Assembly: GCF_012689525.1 (NCBI RefSeq)
Contig: NZ_CP051516.1
Location: forward strand, 3,286,001 to 3,350,000
Origin: Paraburkholderia aromaticivorans
Lineage (GTDB): Bacteria; Pseudomonadota; Gammaproteobacteria; Burkholderiales; Burkholderiaceae
Direction of reading: 5' to 3'
Length of the DNA stretch: 64,000 nucleotides
Positions 8,188-17,934 of the stretch are shown piece after piece. The notes below the pieces were generated by a model. It was not told the DNA's origin and searched no databases. It saw nothing but the letters and a program-made list of their open reading frames with translations. Within the stretch, counting starts at the first letter, position 1, and every line of letters starts with the position of its first letter. The position numbers were made by a program, and so were the translations under genes.

Positions 8188-9909
8188 TCACAACCTGAAC
8201 TTCCCCACCATCACCTTCAACCCCCGCGCCTGATCATCCAACGACCTGGCAGCAGCAGTAGCCTCCTCCACCAACGCCGCATTCTGCTGCGTCCCAGAAT
8301 CCATCTGCGTCACCGCAAGGTTGATCTCCTCGATCCCGGCACTCTGCTCGGAAGAAGCCGCCGAAATCTCCCCCATGATGTCGGTCACGCGCTTCACCGC
8401 CTTGACCACTTCATCCATGGTTTGCCCGGCGTCCTGAGCCAGGGTCGAGCCGTTGCTCACGCGCTCCACCGACGTGCTGATCAACCCCTTGATCTCTTTC
8501 GCGGCAGCGGCACTGCGTTGTGCCAGATTGCGCACTTCCGCGGCCACCACCGAGAATCCGCGCCCTTCCTCGCCGGCTCGCGCAGCCTCGACCGCCGCAT
8601 TCAAAGCAAGAATATTGGTCTGAAACGCAATCCCTTCGATCACGCCAATGATGTCGCCAATACTGCGCGCGCTATCGTTGATAGCGTTCATCGTCGCGAC
8701 CACGCGGCTCACTACGGCGCCGCCCTTCTCCGCGATCTCCGACGCGTTGTTAGCCAGCGTACTCGCCTGCTTCGCGTTGTCGGCGTTCTGACGAACCGTC
8801 GACGTCAACTGCTCCATGCTGCTCGCGGTACGCTCGAGCGCCATCGCCTGCTGCTCGGTGCGCTGCGACAGGTCCAGATTGCCCATCGAAATCTCACCCG
8901 ACGCCGTCGCAATCGCGTCAGCGCTCGACGCTATGTCAGCAACCGTCGTTGCGAGCCCGCTTTGCATGTCGTGCAGCGCGAACAGCATGCTCGACTTGTC
9001 CTTGCGACCCAGCGCGATCTCGACCGACAGATCGCCCGCCGCGATCCGGCTGGCAATTTCCTTCGCATACGCCGGCTCGCCGCCGAGCTGACCGGCGAGG
9101 CGCCGCACGACCCACTCGCTGATGCCGAACGCGAGCACGATCAGCCCGAGCGTCGCCACCGCGATCATCACGAACGACGAGTGGTAAATAAAGCCCGACG
9201 CCTCGATGGTCGCCTTGGCCGCCGTGCCGCGCTGCGCGACGAGTTCGTCGACCATTTTTTCGAGTTTGCCGGTTTCGACCAGCAGCGACACGTCCTGCGT
9301 GCCGACCTGCCAGTTCATCTGCGAGAGATCGAGCGGCTGCGCTTTCACGAGCGTCACGAAGTCGCGCAGATGCCCGCTCCACAGCGTCACGGCGGCGGCG
9401 AATTTCTTCTGCTGATCGACGGCCTTCGCGTCGGACGTGTCGACGTACTGTTGCAGCGTGCCGAGTTGCGCGGCGAGACCGGTCAGGCCCGCCTCGATGT
9501 CGGTGCCGAGTTCGTCGCGCTCTTTCGCGGTGGTGGCGGTGAGCAGCATTTTTTGCGCGCGGCTCGCGCGCAGCATGTGGCCGCGCGCTTCTTCGGCGGC
9601 ACGGCTGGCGACGTGCCCCTGATCGTAGATCGATTGGGTGGACGCATTCAGACGGCTGATCTGGGTCAGCGAAAACACGCCAATCAGCAGCGTGCCGACC
9701 AGCAGCACGGCAAACGCGAGGCGCAACATCGCCTTCACCGACAAACCCTTGAGCTTCACCGCCCGCGAACGGCTGCTCTGGCCACGCGGCGGCTTGCCCG
9801 CCGCTTCTCCCTCCGAAACGAACCCCGTGCCCGTCTGGCTACCCAGCGAAACTGCTTTCATATTCCCCGTCCCCACGTTTAGAGCTGCCGGAAAGGTCGG
9901 TTCCGGCAT
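8188..9909 (-). CDS. Methyl-accepting chemotaxis protein
   Basis: A 573-residue chemoreceptor. After a polar N-terminus come transmembrane helix 1 (about 59-83), a four-helix-bundle-type periplasmic domain (about 84-255), helix 2 (about 258-282), a HAMP region, and a cytoplasmic signalling coiled coil. The highly conserved hairpin tip reads IAFQTNILALNAAVEAARAG followed by EVRNLAQRSA. No C-terminal CheR-tethering pentapeptide is present. I used the ATG at 9909, which has GGAGAG 10 bases upstream; an ATG at 9861 (MKAVSLG) is a real alternative. The last 100 bp or so of coding sequence is unusually A+C-rich on the plus strand beside element A. The ligand is unknown. Confidence 0.92.
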   Translation of the reverse strand: MPEPTFPAALNVGTGNMKAVSLGSQTGTGFVSEGEAAGKPPRGQSSRSRAVKLKGLSVKAMLRLAFAVLLVGTLLIGVFSLTQISRLNASTQSIYDQGHVASRAAEEARGHMLRASRAQKMLLTATTAKERDELGTDIEAGLTGLAAQLGTLQQYVDTSDAKAVDQQKKFAAAVTLWSGHLRDFVTLVKAQPLDLSQMNWQVGTQDVSLLVETGKLEKMVDELVAQRGTAAKATIEASGFIYHSSFVMIAVATLGLIVLAFGISEWVVRRLAGQLGGEPAYAKEIASRIAAGDLSVEIALGRKDKSSMLFALHDMQSGLATTVADIASSADAIATASGEISMGNLDLSQRTEQQAMALERTASSMEQLTSTVRQNADNAKQASTLANNASEIAEKGGAVVSRVVATMNAINDSARSIGDIIGVIEGIAFQTNILALNAAVEAARAGEEGRGFSVVAAEVRNLAQRSAAAAKEIKGLISTSVERVSNGSTLAQDAGQTMDEVVKAVKRVTDIMGEISAASSEQSAGIEEINLAVTQMDSGTQQNAALVEEATAAARSLDDQARGLKVMVGKFRL

Positions 9910-10384
9910 TGCTGCTTATCTCTCCGGGTCTACGGCAAAAACGCCCGCGATCTTTAACGTCGCTCGCGAAATGCCCGCCGCTTTCGCCACACGTGTTGCC
10001 ACGCGTTTTGCCACATGTGCCGCCCGGTCCTCGGCGCGCCGCTTTGTAAGCCTCGCGCCCGCGACCGTTTTATACACGGCCAAAAATCGGCGGTCGGTAT
10101 ATATCAGACGACTTGCCAGCCGCGCGTGGCCATGGCAGCACACCCGTCCCGGCACCGTCGAGGTGCGCGCGGTTCCCAGTTTCGGCGCGCGGTCTCTGGC
10201 CCTAATCAGCAACACATGTCCGATTCGCGACAAAAGTTGTCCTTACAATTCGGTCAGGCCACATTAAACTTCCACAATTAGTTGACAACGCAAAATACCG
10301 CGTCGAAATGCCGCAGCGCTGAAAACGTTGCCCAAACAGCGTCCGGCGGCTTCAGATCACTCTTTCTTCTCTCTCAGCTAGCGT
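9910..10384. other. Intergenic region between chemoreceptor and MFS gene
   Basis: These 475 bp separate divergently transcribed genes and should hold both promoters. I see a TTGACA at 10282-10287 pointing toward the MFS gene but no convincing -10 box at 17 bp. Open frames here are arginine/alanine-rich and have no ribosome-binding site, so I call no gene. Confidence 0.5.
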
Positions 10385-11647
10385 ATGGAAACGAGCCTCG
10401 ATAAAAGCGCCCTCGCCGGCGCGCCAGCCGGAACTGGAACCGGCGCGGCCTCCGCCGCGCAACCGGCCGCCAAAGTGCAGCGCACGGTGTACTCCGTGCT
10501 CGGCGCGATCAGCTTCTCGCACCTGCTCAACGACATGATCCAGTCGTTGATTCTGGCGATCTATCCGATGCTGAAAGACAACTTCTCGCTGTCGTTCGGC
10601 CAGATCGGCCTGATCACGCTGACCTATCAGATCACCGCGTCGCTGCTGCAGCCGCTCATCGGCAGTTATACGGACAAGCATCCGAAGCCGTATTCGCTGC
10701 CGGTCGGCATGGGATTCACACTTGCCGGGCTGTTGCTGATGTCGGTCGCGCCCAGCTTCGGCGTGCTGCTGATGGCGGCGGCGCTGGTCGGCTGCGGTTC
10801 GTCGGTGTTCCACCCGGAATCGTCGCGGGTGGCGCGCATGGCGTCGGGCGGCCGTCACGGACTCGCGCAGTCGCTGTTTCAGGTGGGCGGCAATGCGGGT
10901 TCGTCGCTCGGGCCGCTGCTCGCCGCGTTGATCGTGATTCCGCACGGCCAGCGCAGCATCGCGTGGTTTTCGGTGGCGGCGCTCGTCGCGATCGTCGTGC
11001 TGACGCAGATCGGCCGCTGGTACAAGCAGCATCCGTCGGTGAAGAAGGCACGCAGCGTCGCCGGTCACGCCACGCTGTCGCGCAACAAGGTCATGTTCGC
11101 GATGGGCATGCTGATCCTGCTGGTGTTTTCGAAATACTTCTATCTCGCCAGCATCAATAGCTACTTCACGTTCTATCTGATCGACAAGTTCCATCTGCCG
11201 GTGCAGGCCGCGCAGGTCCACCTGTTCGTGTTCCTGGCTGCCGTGGCGGCGGGCACGGTGATCGGCGGTCCGATCGGCGACAAGATCGGCCGCAAGTATG
11301 TGATCTGGGTGTCGATCCTCGGCGTGGCGCCGTTCACACTGCTGCTGCCGTATGCCAATCTGTTCTGGACCGGCGTGCTGACGGTGATCATCGGCGTGGT
11401 GCTGGCCTCGGCGTTCTCGGCGATCCTCGTGTATGCGCAGGACTTGATCCCCGGCAAGGTGGGCATGGTCGCCGGCCTCTTCTTCGGGTTCGCGTTCGGC
11501 ATGGGCGGGATCGGCGCGGCGGTGCTCGGGCAACTGGCCGATGCCACCAGCATCACGTACGTGTACAAGGTCTGCTCGTTCCTGCCGCTGATCGGCGTGC
11601 TGACGGTGTTCCTGCCAGACGTGGAAGGCAAGCGCGCGAAGGCGTGA
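10385..11647 (+). CDS. MFS transporter, fosmidomycin-resistance (Fsr) type
   Basis: A 420-residue, twelve-helix major facilitator protein. The segments SFSHLLNDMIQSLILAIYPM, LMAAALVGCGSSVFHPESSR and SLFQVGGNAGSSLGPLLAAL are typical of the Fsr/YnfM-like branch that exports fosmidomycin and some other compounds. A 35-residue Ala/Gly-rich cytoplasmic tail precedes the first helix. The gene is followed at 31 bp by a strong hairpin terminator and seems monocistronic. The natural substrate is not known from sequence. Confidence 0.88.
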   Translation: METSLDKSALAGAPAGTGTGAASAAQPAAKVQRTVYSVLGAISFSHLLNDMIQSLILAIYPMLKDNFSLSFGQIGLITLTYQITASLLQPLIGSYTDKHPKPYSLPVGMGFTLAGLLLMSVAPSFGVLLMAAALVGCGSSVFHPESSRVARMASGGRHGLAQSLFQVGGNAGSSLGPLLAALIVIPHGQRSIAWFSVAALVAIVVLTQIGRWYKQHPSVKKARSVAGHATLSRNKVMFAMGMLILLVFSKYFYLASINSYFTFYLIDKFHLPVQAAQVHLFVFLAAVAAGTVIGGPIGDKIGRKYVIWVSILGVAPFTLLLPYANLFWTGVLTVIIGVVLASAFSAILVYAQDLIPGKVGMVAGLFFGFAFGMGGIGAAVLGQLADATSITYVYKVCSFLPLIGVLTVFLPDVEGKRAKA

Positions 11648-11678
11648 TCGATGACCGTCTGACGGTAAGTCTGATCAG

Positions 11679-11702
11679 AAAAAGGCGCTTCGGCGCCTTT
11701 TT
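11679..11702 (+). terminator. Rho-independent terminator of the MFS gene
   Basis: AAAAAGGCGC-TTCG-GCGCCTTTTT forms a perfect stem with a stable UUCG-type tetraloop and ends in a T-run, 31 bp after the stop codon. Confidence 0.92.
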
Positions 11703-11918
11703 CTTTGTCTGTGCGTAAAGCGGCTGGTTGCGGCGCGCTATCGGAAGCGCAACTCATCATCGCGCCCGATAGCACGCTGCCTCGCTCATGGTGAACCCGC
11801 GTTGTCCGCCGAGCCACGCCTGCTCTATGCTTGTGCGGACACACGCCCTTCTCGCGCCGCGCCACACGGCCGCACGACCCGACATCCGTTCACTCACGCA
11901 GCAGAAGGATCGCCGCAG

Positions 11919-13823
11919 ATGACAAGCTATCGCGACTTCCACCGCCGTTCGATCGAAGACCCCGAAGCATTCTGGCGCGACGAAGCGCGGCGCATCCATT
12001 GGCACACGCCGTTCGACACGGTGCTCGACCGTTCGAATCCGCCGTTCGCGCGCTGGTTTGTCGGCGGCCGCACGAACCTGTGCCATAACGCGGTGGACCG
12101 TCATCTGGCCGAGCGCGCGCAGCAGAACGCGCTGGTGTATGTGTCGACGGAAACCGGCATCGAGCGGCGCTACACCTACGCCGAGCTATACGCGGAAATC
12201 AACCGGATGGCGGCGGTCATGCGCTCGCTCGGCGTGAAGCGCGGCGACGTGGTGCTGCTCTATCTGCCGATGATCCCCGAAGCCCTGTTCGCGATGCTCG
12301 CCTGCGCGCGCCTCGGCGCGATTCACTCGGTAGTGTTCGGCGGCTTCGCGGCGCCGAACCTCGCGGCCCGCATCGACGACGCGAAGCCGGTGCTGATCGT
12401 CACCGCCGACGCCGGCGCGCGCGGCGGCAAGGTGATCGACTACACGCCGCTGATGGACGAAGCGCTCGCCCGCGCGAAACACAAGACGCCGCATGTCTTG
12501 CTGATCGATCGGCAACTCGCGCCCGAGCGGCTCAATGCCAGCTACCTGGTCGCCTACGAACCGCTGCGCGAGCAGTTCTTCGACGCCCACGTGTCGTGCG
12601 AGTGGCTCGAATCGAACGAGCCTTCCTATGTGCTGTACACGTCGGGTACGACCGGCAAGCCGAAGGGCGTGCAACGCGATGTCGGCGGCTACGCGGTCGC
12701 GCTGGCGGCATCGATGGAACACATCTTTCAGGGCAAGGCGGGCGACGTGATGTTCACCGCGTCGGACGTGGGCTGGGTGGTCGGTCATAGCTATATCGTC
12801 TACGCGCCGTTGATCGCGGGCCTCACCACCGTGATGTACGAAGGCACGCCGATCCGTCCGGACGGCGGCATCTGGTGGCGTCTTGTCGCCCATCACCGGA
12901 TCAATCTGATGTTCACCGCGCCGACCGCGCTGCGCGTGCTGAAGAAGCAGGACCCGGCGCTGATGAAGAAAGCCGATCTGACGAGCCTGCGCGCCCTGTT
13001 CCTCGCCGGCGAGCCGCTCGACGAACCGACCGCCGCCTGGATCGCCGGCGCGCTCGGCAAGCCGGTGATCGACAACTACTGGCAGACCGAGACCGGCTGG
13101 CCGATGCTGGCGATTCCGCGCGGCGTCGAGGCGCTGCCGACCAAACTCGGCTCGCCGGGCGTGCCGTCGGCGGGTTTCAATCTGACCTTGCGCAACGAGC
13201 TCACCGGCGAGCCTTGCCCGCCCGGCGAAAAAGGCGTGCTGACGCTGGACTATCCGCTGCCGCCAGGCTGCATGTCGACGGTATGGGGCGACGACAAACG
13301 CTTCGTCAGCACCTACTGGTCGAGCGTTCCGAACCAGCAGGTCTATTCGACTTTCGACTGGGGCGTGCAGGACGAAGACGGCTACGTGACGATCCTCGGC
13401 CGTACCGACGACGTGATCAACGTCGCCGGCCACCGGCTCGGCACGCGCGAGATCGAGGAAGCGTTGTCGAGCCACGCGGCCGTCGCGGAAGTGGCGGTGG
13501 TCGGCGTGACGGATCCGGTGAAGGGTCAGGCGGCGATGGCCTTCGTGGTGCTGCGCGACGCGCAGGCCTACGCGGACAAGAAAAAGCGCAGCAAACTGGA
13601 AGCCGAACTCACGACGACGGTAGACCGCCAGCTCGGCGCGATTGCGCGGCCGTCACGGGTCGTGGTGGTGTCGATGCTGCCGAAGACACGCTCCGGCAAG
13701 CTGCTGCGCCGCGCGATCGCGGCGCTCGCCGAGGGACGCGAGCCGGGCGATCTGCCGACCATCGAGGATCCGGCGGCGTTGCAGCAGGTGCGTGAGGCGC
13801 TGGGGGATGGCGGGGAGAAATAG
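11919..13823 (+). CDS. prpE: Propionyl-CoA synthetase / acetyl-CoA synthetase-like ligase
   Basis: A 634-residue AMP-forming acyl-CoA synthetase. I place the start at 11919 (MTSYRDFHRRSIEDPEAFW), with an AAGGA site upstream; the frame opens earlier but that sequence is not family-like. Motifs include the P-loop YTSGTTGKPKG near residue 242, the NYWQTETGWP motif near 385, and the C-terminal RSGK lysine that forms the adenylate and is the usual acetylation site. Length and the IHW and DVGWVVGHSYI segments fit the PrpE subgroup better than Acs. No methylcitrate genes are adjacent, so it stands alone here. Confidence 0.85.
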   Translation: MTSYRDFHRRSIEDPEAFWRDEARRIHWHTPFDTVLDRSNPPFARWFVGGRTNLCHNAVDRHLAERAQQNALVYVSTETGIERRYTYAELYAEINRMAAVMRSLGVKRGDVVLLYLPMIPEALFAMLACARLGAIHSVVFGGFAAPNLAARIDDAKPVLIVTADAGARGGKVIDYTPLMDEALARAKHKTPHVLLIDRQLAPERLNASYLVAYEPLREQFFDAHVSCEWLESNEPSYVLYTSGTTGKPKGVQRDVGGYAVALAASMEHIFQGKAGDVMFTASDVGWVVGHSYIVYAPLIAGLTTVMYEGTPIRPDGGIWWRLVAHHRINLMFTAPTALRVLKKQDPALMKKADLTSLRALFLAGEPLDEPTAAWIAGALGKPVIDNYWQTETGWPMLAIPRGVEALPTKLGSPGVPSAGFNLTLRNELTGEPCPPGEKGVLTLDYPLPPGCMSTVWGDDKRFVSTYWSSVPNQQVYSTFDWGVQDEDGYVTILGRTDDVINVAGHRLGTREIEEALSSHAAVAEVAVVGVTDPVKGQAAMAFVVLRDAQAYADKKKRSKLEAELTTTVDRQLGAIARPSRVVVVSMLPKTRSGKLLRRAIAALAEGREPGDLPTIEDPAALQQVREALGDGGEK

Positions 13824-13848
13824 ATTGCGAAGTCGCGACGCGGTTGAA

Positions 13849-13906
13849 GTCGTGCGATTTGCCGATGATCTACGATCCGGCGACTGCCTCGCGGCAATCG
13901 CACGAC
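13849..13906. terminator. Long hairpin between convergent genes
   Basis: GTCGTGCGATTTGCC at 13849-13863 pairs with GGCAATCGCACGAC at 13893-13906, with one bulged base and a loop of about 29 bases. It lies between the prpE-like gene and mtnN, which converge. There is no T-run, so it may act with Rho or simply protect transcript ends. Confidence 0.4.
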
Positions 13907-14005
13907 GCGCCAGGCGCCGCTAGGGACGAGTCGCTTGCAAAGCTGCGGCGGAGGTGAAGCGCATGTCGTTATGAATGTATCGACATGCACACCTCGACGC
14001 GGGCG

Positions 14006-14905
14006 TCAGACCGTCGAACTGCGCGCTTCCAGAAACCGCGTCAGAATCGCGTTCGAATACGTGCCCGCGATCTCCGTGAGAAACGACACGAAAGACTCGG
14101 GCGCGTGATCGTCGGCGGTATCGGAAACGGTACGCACGACCGCGCACGGCACGCCGTACTCGTAACAGACCTGCGCGATCGCCGCGCCTTCCATCTCCAC
14201 GGCGAGCGCATCCGGCAATGCCTCGCGCAAGGCCTGAACGCCCGCCGCGCTGGCCACGAACTGATCGCCGCTGATGATCAAACCGCGATGCACGCGCGGC
14301 TCACGCGTGCCGAAACGCGCCGCCGAGGCCGCGCCCTCTTCCGCGACGAAGCGCTCACAGGCCGCGGCAAGTTGATCGGCCAGCGCTGCGTCGGCATCGA
14401 ATCGCGAGATGCCCAGCAACGGCACCTCGAAACGCGGAAACAGCGGCGACGCGTCGAGATCGTGCTGCAGCAGCGCGTCGGCGACGACGATGTCGCCCAC
14501 CCGCACCTCGCTGCCCACGCCGCCTGCCACGCCGGTGAAGACGATCGCTTCCACGTCGAATGCATGGATCAGCGCGCTGACCGTGGCCGCTGCCGCGACC
14601 TTGCCGACGCGCGCCAGCGTCACGACACACGGCGCGCCGTGGACGGTGCCCAGATGATAGTCGCGCTGACCATGCGTGATCGTGCGCACGCCGGACTCGG
14701 CGCGCATCGCTTCGATCAGATCGCCGAGCTCTTGCGGCAACGCCGCCAGAATCCCAAGCGGCCGATGCGAAACCGGCGCGCCGCTGCGGTTCGGATCGAT
14801 ACCGGAGGTGACAGCGGCCGCCGAGTCTCCATCAGCCACTCGTGTGCCGGCCGCGCCGACACCGGCCGCGCCCGACGCCTGCGTGCCTGCGCCCGTCCCG
14901 CTCAT
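14006..14905 (-). CDS. mtnN: 5'-methylthioadenosine/S-adenosylhomocysteine nucleosidase
   Basis: A 299-residue nucleosidase that cleaves methylthioadenosine and S-adenosylhomocysteine in methyl-cycle salvage. The core begins at about residue 49 (LGILAALPQE, containing the catalytic Glu) and includes GVAGGV, the substrate-binding VEMEGAAIAQ and the catalytic VSDTADD aspartate. A Gly/Ala-rich N-terminal extension of nearly 50 residues makes it longer than the usual 230 or so. The start at 14905 is supported by its exact ATGA overlap with the uvrD stop codon, implying translational coupling to the helicase. Confidence 0.92.
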   Translation of the reverse strand: MSGTGAGTQASGAAGVGAAGTRVADGDSAAAVTSGIDPNRSGAPVSHRPLGILAALPQELGDLIEAMRAESGVRTITHGQRDYHLGTVHGAPCVVTLARVGKVAAAATVSALIHAFDVEAIVFTGVAGGVGSEVRVGDIVVADALLQHDLDASPLFPRFEVPLLGISRFDADAALADQLAAACERFVAEEGAASAARFGTREPRVHRGLIISGDQFVASAAGVQALREALPDALAVEMEGAAIAQVCYEYGVPCAVVRTVSDTADDHAPESFVSFLTEIAGTYSNAILTRFLEARSSTV

Positions 14906-17253
14906 TCCACCGCCTGCAATTTAGCGACCGCGAGCGCCAGCCACTTCTCGCCGTGCCGCTTGAATTTGACCTGCGCCTTGGCGTCGGTGCCGCCGCCTTC
15001 GAGCGCGGTGATCGTGCCTTCGCCGAACTTCGTGTGGAATACCTGCTGGCCGACGCGGAAACCCGTTTCCGCTGCACGCTGTTCGTTCGCGAACGCGGGC
15101 AACGGCGCCGGCGTCGACGACGCGGCCCCCGTATAACCCGGCCGCGCGAACCAGTCGCGCCCATAACCCGCGTTGTCCGAACGGCCACCCCAACGCGCGC
15201 CCGCCTCGACCTTCGGCGTGAGCCACTTGAGCGTTTCCTGCGGCAGTTCGTCGAAGAAACGCGAACGGATGTTGTAGCGGGTCTGGCCGTGCAGCATGCG
15301 GCTCTGCGCGAACGACAGATACAGCCGCTCCTTGGCGCGCGTGATCGCCACGTACATCAGGCGACGCTCCTCTTCCAGACCGTCCGATTCCTTCGCGCTG
15401 TTTTCGTGCGGGAACAACCCCTCTTCGAGACCGGTGATGAACACCGCCGTGAACTCGAGGCCCTTCGCCGCGTGCACCGTCATCAGTTGCACGGCTTCCT
15501 GGCCGGCTTGCGCCTGGTTGTCGCCCGCTTCGAGCGACGCGTGCGACAGGAAACCGGCGAGCGGCGTCATCGTGTCCGGGTTTTGCGCCGGGTCGGCGAT
15601 GCCGGGCGCGTCGAGCACGACGGTATTCGGATCGTCGGTGGCGAGGGCCAGTTCGGGCGCGGCGGTCGCGCCCGGACGCAGCGGAATGGAGCGCGCCGGC
15701 GTGTCCATGCCGTAGCCCTCTTCGCTGACGAACGCCGCGGCCGCGTTGACCAGTTCCTGCAAGTTCTCCAGCCGGTCCTGGCCTTCGCGTTCGTTCTGAT
15801 AGAACTCCGAGAGACCGCTCGTGCGCACCACGTATTCGACGGTTTCCGGCAGGCTCATCTGCTGCGTTTCCGCGCGCATCTTGCCGACCAGGTTCGCGAA
15901 GCCCGCGAGGCTCGAACCCGCCTTGCCCGCCACATACGGAATCGCTGCGGCCATCGAGCAGTTATACAGACGCGCCGCGTCCGCGAGCTGCTCGATCGAG
16001 CGCGCCCCGACGCCGCGCGTCGGGAAATTGACGACGCGCGCGAACGCGGTGTCGTCGTTCGGATTGTCGATCAGGCGCAGATAGGCGAGCGCGTGCTTGA
16101 CTTCCTGGCGCTCGAAAAAGCGCAAGCCGCCGTACACGCGATACGCGATGCCCGCGTTGACCAGCGTGTGTTCGATCATGCGCGACTGCGCGTTGCTGCG
16201 ATAGAGAATCGCGACTTCGCTGCGCGACGTGCCGGTGCTGATCAGCGCCTTGATTTCCTCGACGATCCAGCCGGCTTCCTGCGAATCGGTCGCGGATTCA
16301 TACACGCGAACCGGTTCGCCGTGACCCGCGTCGGTACGCAGATTCTTGCCCAGACGCCGCGAGTTGTTGGCGATGAGCTGATTGGCGGCGTCGAGAATAT
16401 GGCCGTGCGAGCGGTAGTTCTGTTCGAGCTTGATCAGGTGGCGGACGTTGAACTCATGTTCGAAGTCGCGCATGTTGCCGACGTTCGCGCCGCGGAAGGC
16501 GTAGATCGACTGGTCGTCGTCGCCGACGGCGAAGATCGAGTTGGTCTGGCCCGCCAGCATCTTGAGCCACGCGTATTGCAGCTTGTTGGTGTCCTGGAAC
16601 TCGTCGACCAGAATGTGCCTGAAGCGCGCCTGGTAGTGGGCGCGCAGCGGCGGGTTGTGTGCGAGCAGCTCGTAGCAGCGCAGCAGCAGCTCCGGAAAGT
16701 CGACGACGCCTTCGCGCTGGCATTGCTGATCGTAGGCTTCGTAGAGTTCGACGAATTTGCGGTTGAAGTTGTCGGTGGCGTCGACGTCTTTCGGCCGCAG
16801 ACCTTGTTCCTTCGCGTTGTTGATGAAGTACTGGAGGTTTTTCGCCGGGTACTTTTCGTCGTCGATGTTGAGGCCTTTCATCAGACGCTTGATCGCGGAC
16901 AGCTGGTCCGCGGTATCGAGAATCTGGAAGGTGGCCGGCAGGCCCGCGTCGCGATGATGTGCGCGCAGCATGCGATTACACAGGCCGTGGAAGGTGCCGA
17001 TCCACATGCCGCGCGTGTCGATCGGCAGAAGCGCCGACAGACGCGACATCATTTCGCGGGCGGCTTTGTTGGTGAAGGTCACCGCCAGAATGGTGGCGGG
17101 CGACGCCAGGCCGTGCTGGATGAGCCACGCGATACGCGTGATCAGGACGCGGGTCTTGCCGCTGCCCGCGCCGGCGAGAATGAGCGCGGGCTCGTTGGGG
17201 AGCGTGACGGCGGCGTGTTGTTCGGGGTTTAGATTGGCTAGCAGGTCGGGCAT
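14902..17253 (-). CDS. uvrD: DNA helicase II, UvrD/PcrA type (SF1A)
   Basis: A 783-residue superfamily 1 helicase of nucleotide-excision and mismatch repair. Motifs appear in order: Walker A AGAGSGKT at 27-34, the motif II DEFQDTN, motif III GDDDQSIYAFRGA, motif IV QNYRS, motif V TVHAAKGLEF and motif VI VAITRAKERLYLSFAQ. A C-terminal Tudor-like segment (VGQQVFHTKFGEGTITALEG) matches the RNA polymerase-binding domain of UvrD. mtnN follows with a 4-bp overlap. The first 60 bp and the upstream region are G/T-rich on the plus strand near element B. Confidence 0.95.
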   Translation of the reverse strand: MPDLLANLNPEQHAAVTLPNEPALILAGAGSGKTRVLITRIAWLIQHGLASPATILAVTFTNKAAREMMSRLSALLPIDTRGMWIGTFHGLCNRMLRAHHRDAGLPATFQILDTADQLSAIKRLMKGLNIDDEKYPAKNLQYFINNAKEQGLRPKDVDATDNFNRKFVELYEAYDQQCQREGVVDFPELLLRCYELLAHNPPLRAHYQARFRHILVDEFQDTNKLQYAWLKMLAGQTNSIFAVGDDDQSIYAFRGANVGNMRDFEHEFNVRHLIKLEQNYRSHGHILDAANQLIANNSRRLGKNLRTDAGHGEPVRVYESATDSQEAGWIVEEIKALISTGTSRSEVAILYRSNAQSRMIEHTLVNAGIAYRVYGGLRFFERQEVKHALAYLRLIDNPNDDTAFARVVNFPTRGVGARSIEQLADAARLYNCSMAAAIPYVAGKAGSSLAGFANLVGKMRAETQQMSLPETVEYVVRTSGLSEFYQNEREGQDRLENLQELVNAAAAFVSEEGYGMDTPARSIPLRPGATAAPELALATDDPNTVVLDAPGIADPAQNPDTMTPLAGFLSHASLEAGDNQAQAGQEAVQLMTVHAAKGLEFTAVFITGLEEGLFPHENSAKESDGLEEERRLMYVAITRAKERLYLSFAQSRMLHGQTRYNIRSRFFDELPQETLKWLTPKVEAGARWGGRSDNAGYGRDWFARPGYTGAASSTPAPLPAFANEQRAAETGFRVGQQVFHTKFGEGTITALEGGGTDAKAQVKFKRHGEKWLALAVAKLQAVE

Positions 17254-17376
17254 TTGTCTGGAGGGGCGGCGGGTCGTTCGACATTATATGCCCCGGAGGG
17301 GGGGCGGTTTTTTTGCCTGCTCGGCGGGTTGGGGTGTATTTGCTTTTAGGTTTTGGTGGGGATTTCTTAGAGTTAT

Positions 17377-17475
17377 GGTGGTCTGGTTTGCTTGCGGTGT
17401 GGGCCTTTTGCTGAATTCGCGGTGGTCTGGTTTGCTTGCGGTGTGGGCCTTTCCTTGAATTCACGGTGGTCTATT
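17377..17475. repeat. 44-bp tandem repeat at the left edge of element B
   Basis: GGTGGTCTGG starts at 17377 and 17421, and the same frame of the repeat (GGTGGTCTATTGG) starts at 17465. Each unit contains TTTGCTTGCGGTGTGGGCCT. The third unit merges into element B, so the element's own end appears to have been duplicated outward by slippage. Confidence 0.75.
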
Positions 17476-17737
17476 GGGGTTGCCCCTGTGCGGGGCGGCA
17501 CTCCCTTTCTTTGCATGCCGCAAAGAAAGGAAGCAAAGAAAGCGGCTTTACACCGCCAGCCTATAAGCGGGTCCCCTGGCTTGGAGGAGGCAGTGGTGCA
17601 TCTGGAATCCGTGCCCCCGCACATCCAGCGCTTGTGACAAGGCAGTCATACTTTCCGCCTCGCGCTGCGCGCTCGCCGGAACGGTCTGCCTGAAAACCAG
17701 CGGCTGCGCGCGCGGTGGGGGCATCGGCTTCGTCCCA
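17446..17737 (-). repeat. Element B, left arm (arm type 2)
   Basis: Reverse complement of the right arm of element A, sharing long identical runs such as AAGCGGGTCCCCTGGCTTGG and CTGAAAACCAGCGGCTG. It contains the hairpins GCCCC/GGGGC and CCTTTCTTTGC (17504-17514) / GCAAAGAAAGG (17520-17530). Confidence 0.85.
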
Positions 17738-17934
17738 GCGATGCCGCGAAACGGTTGTTTTGAAGGCGCCCGGGCCGGACGGAGCTGGCACTACAGGAAA
17801 TGCCGCTGGGAGCGAAAAATGGTGGCGAAAACGGTCCCGAGCGCGAAAAAGACCGAGCACCCTGACAAGCCGCACCATGCGGGAAAACCGTCCACGGCTT
17901 GATGAGGAACCGTCCAGCGTGAAGCCACAGACGG

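Noticed and set aside
9916..10233. 105-codon minus-strand frame between chemoreceptor and MFS genes
   Set aside because: Arginine/alanine-rich with no start signal or recognisable domain; GC-rich DNA gives such frames by chance.
10282..10287. TTGACA as a full promoter for the MFS gene
   Set aside because: No acceptable -10 hexamer at 15-19 bp, so I mention it only in the gap entry.
14921..15226. Many long arginine-rich frames opposite or within uvrD, alaS, ggt, iolC and others
   Set aside because: All are GC-driven shadows of verified genes in other frames.
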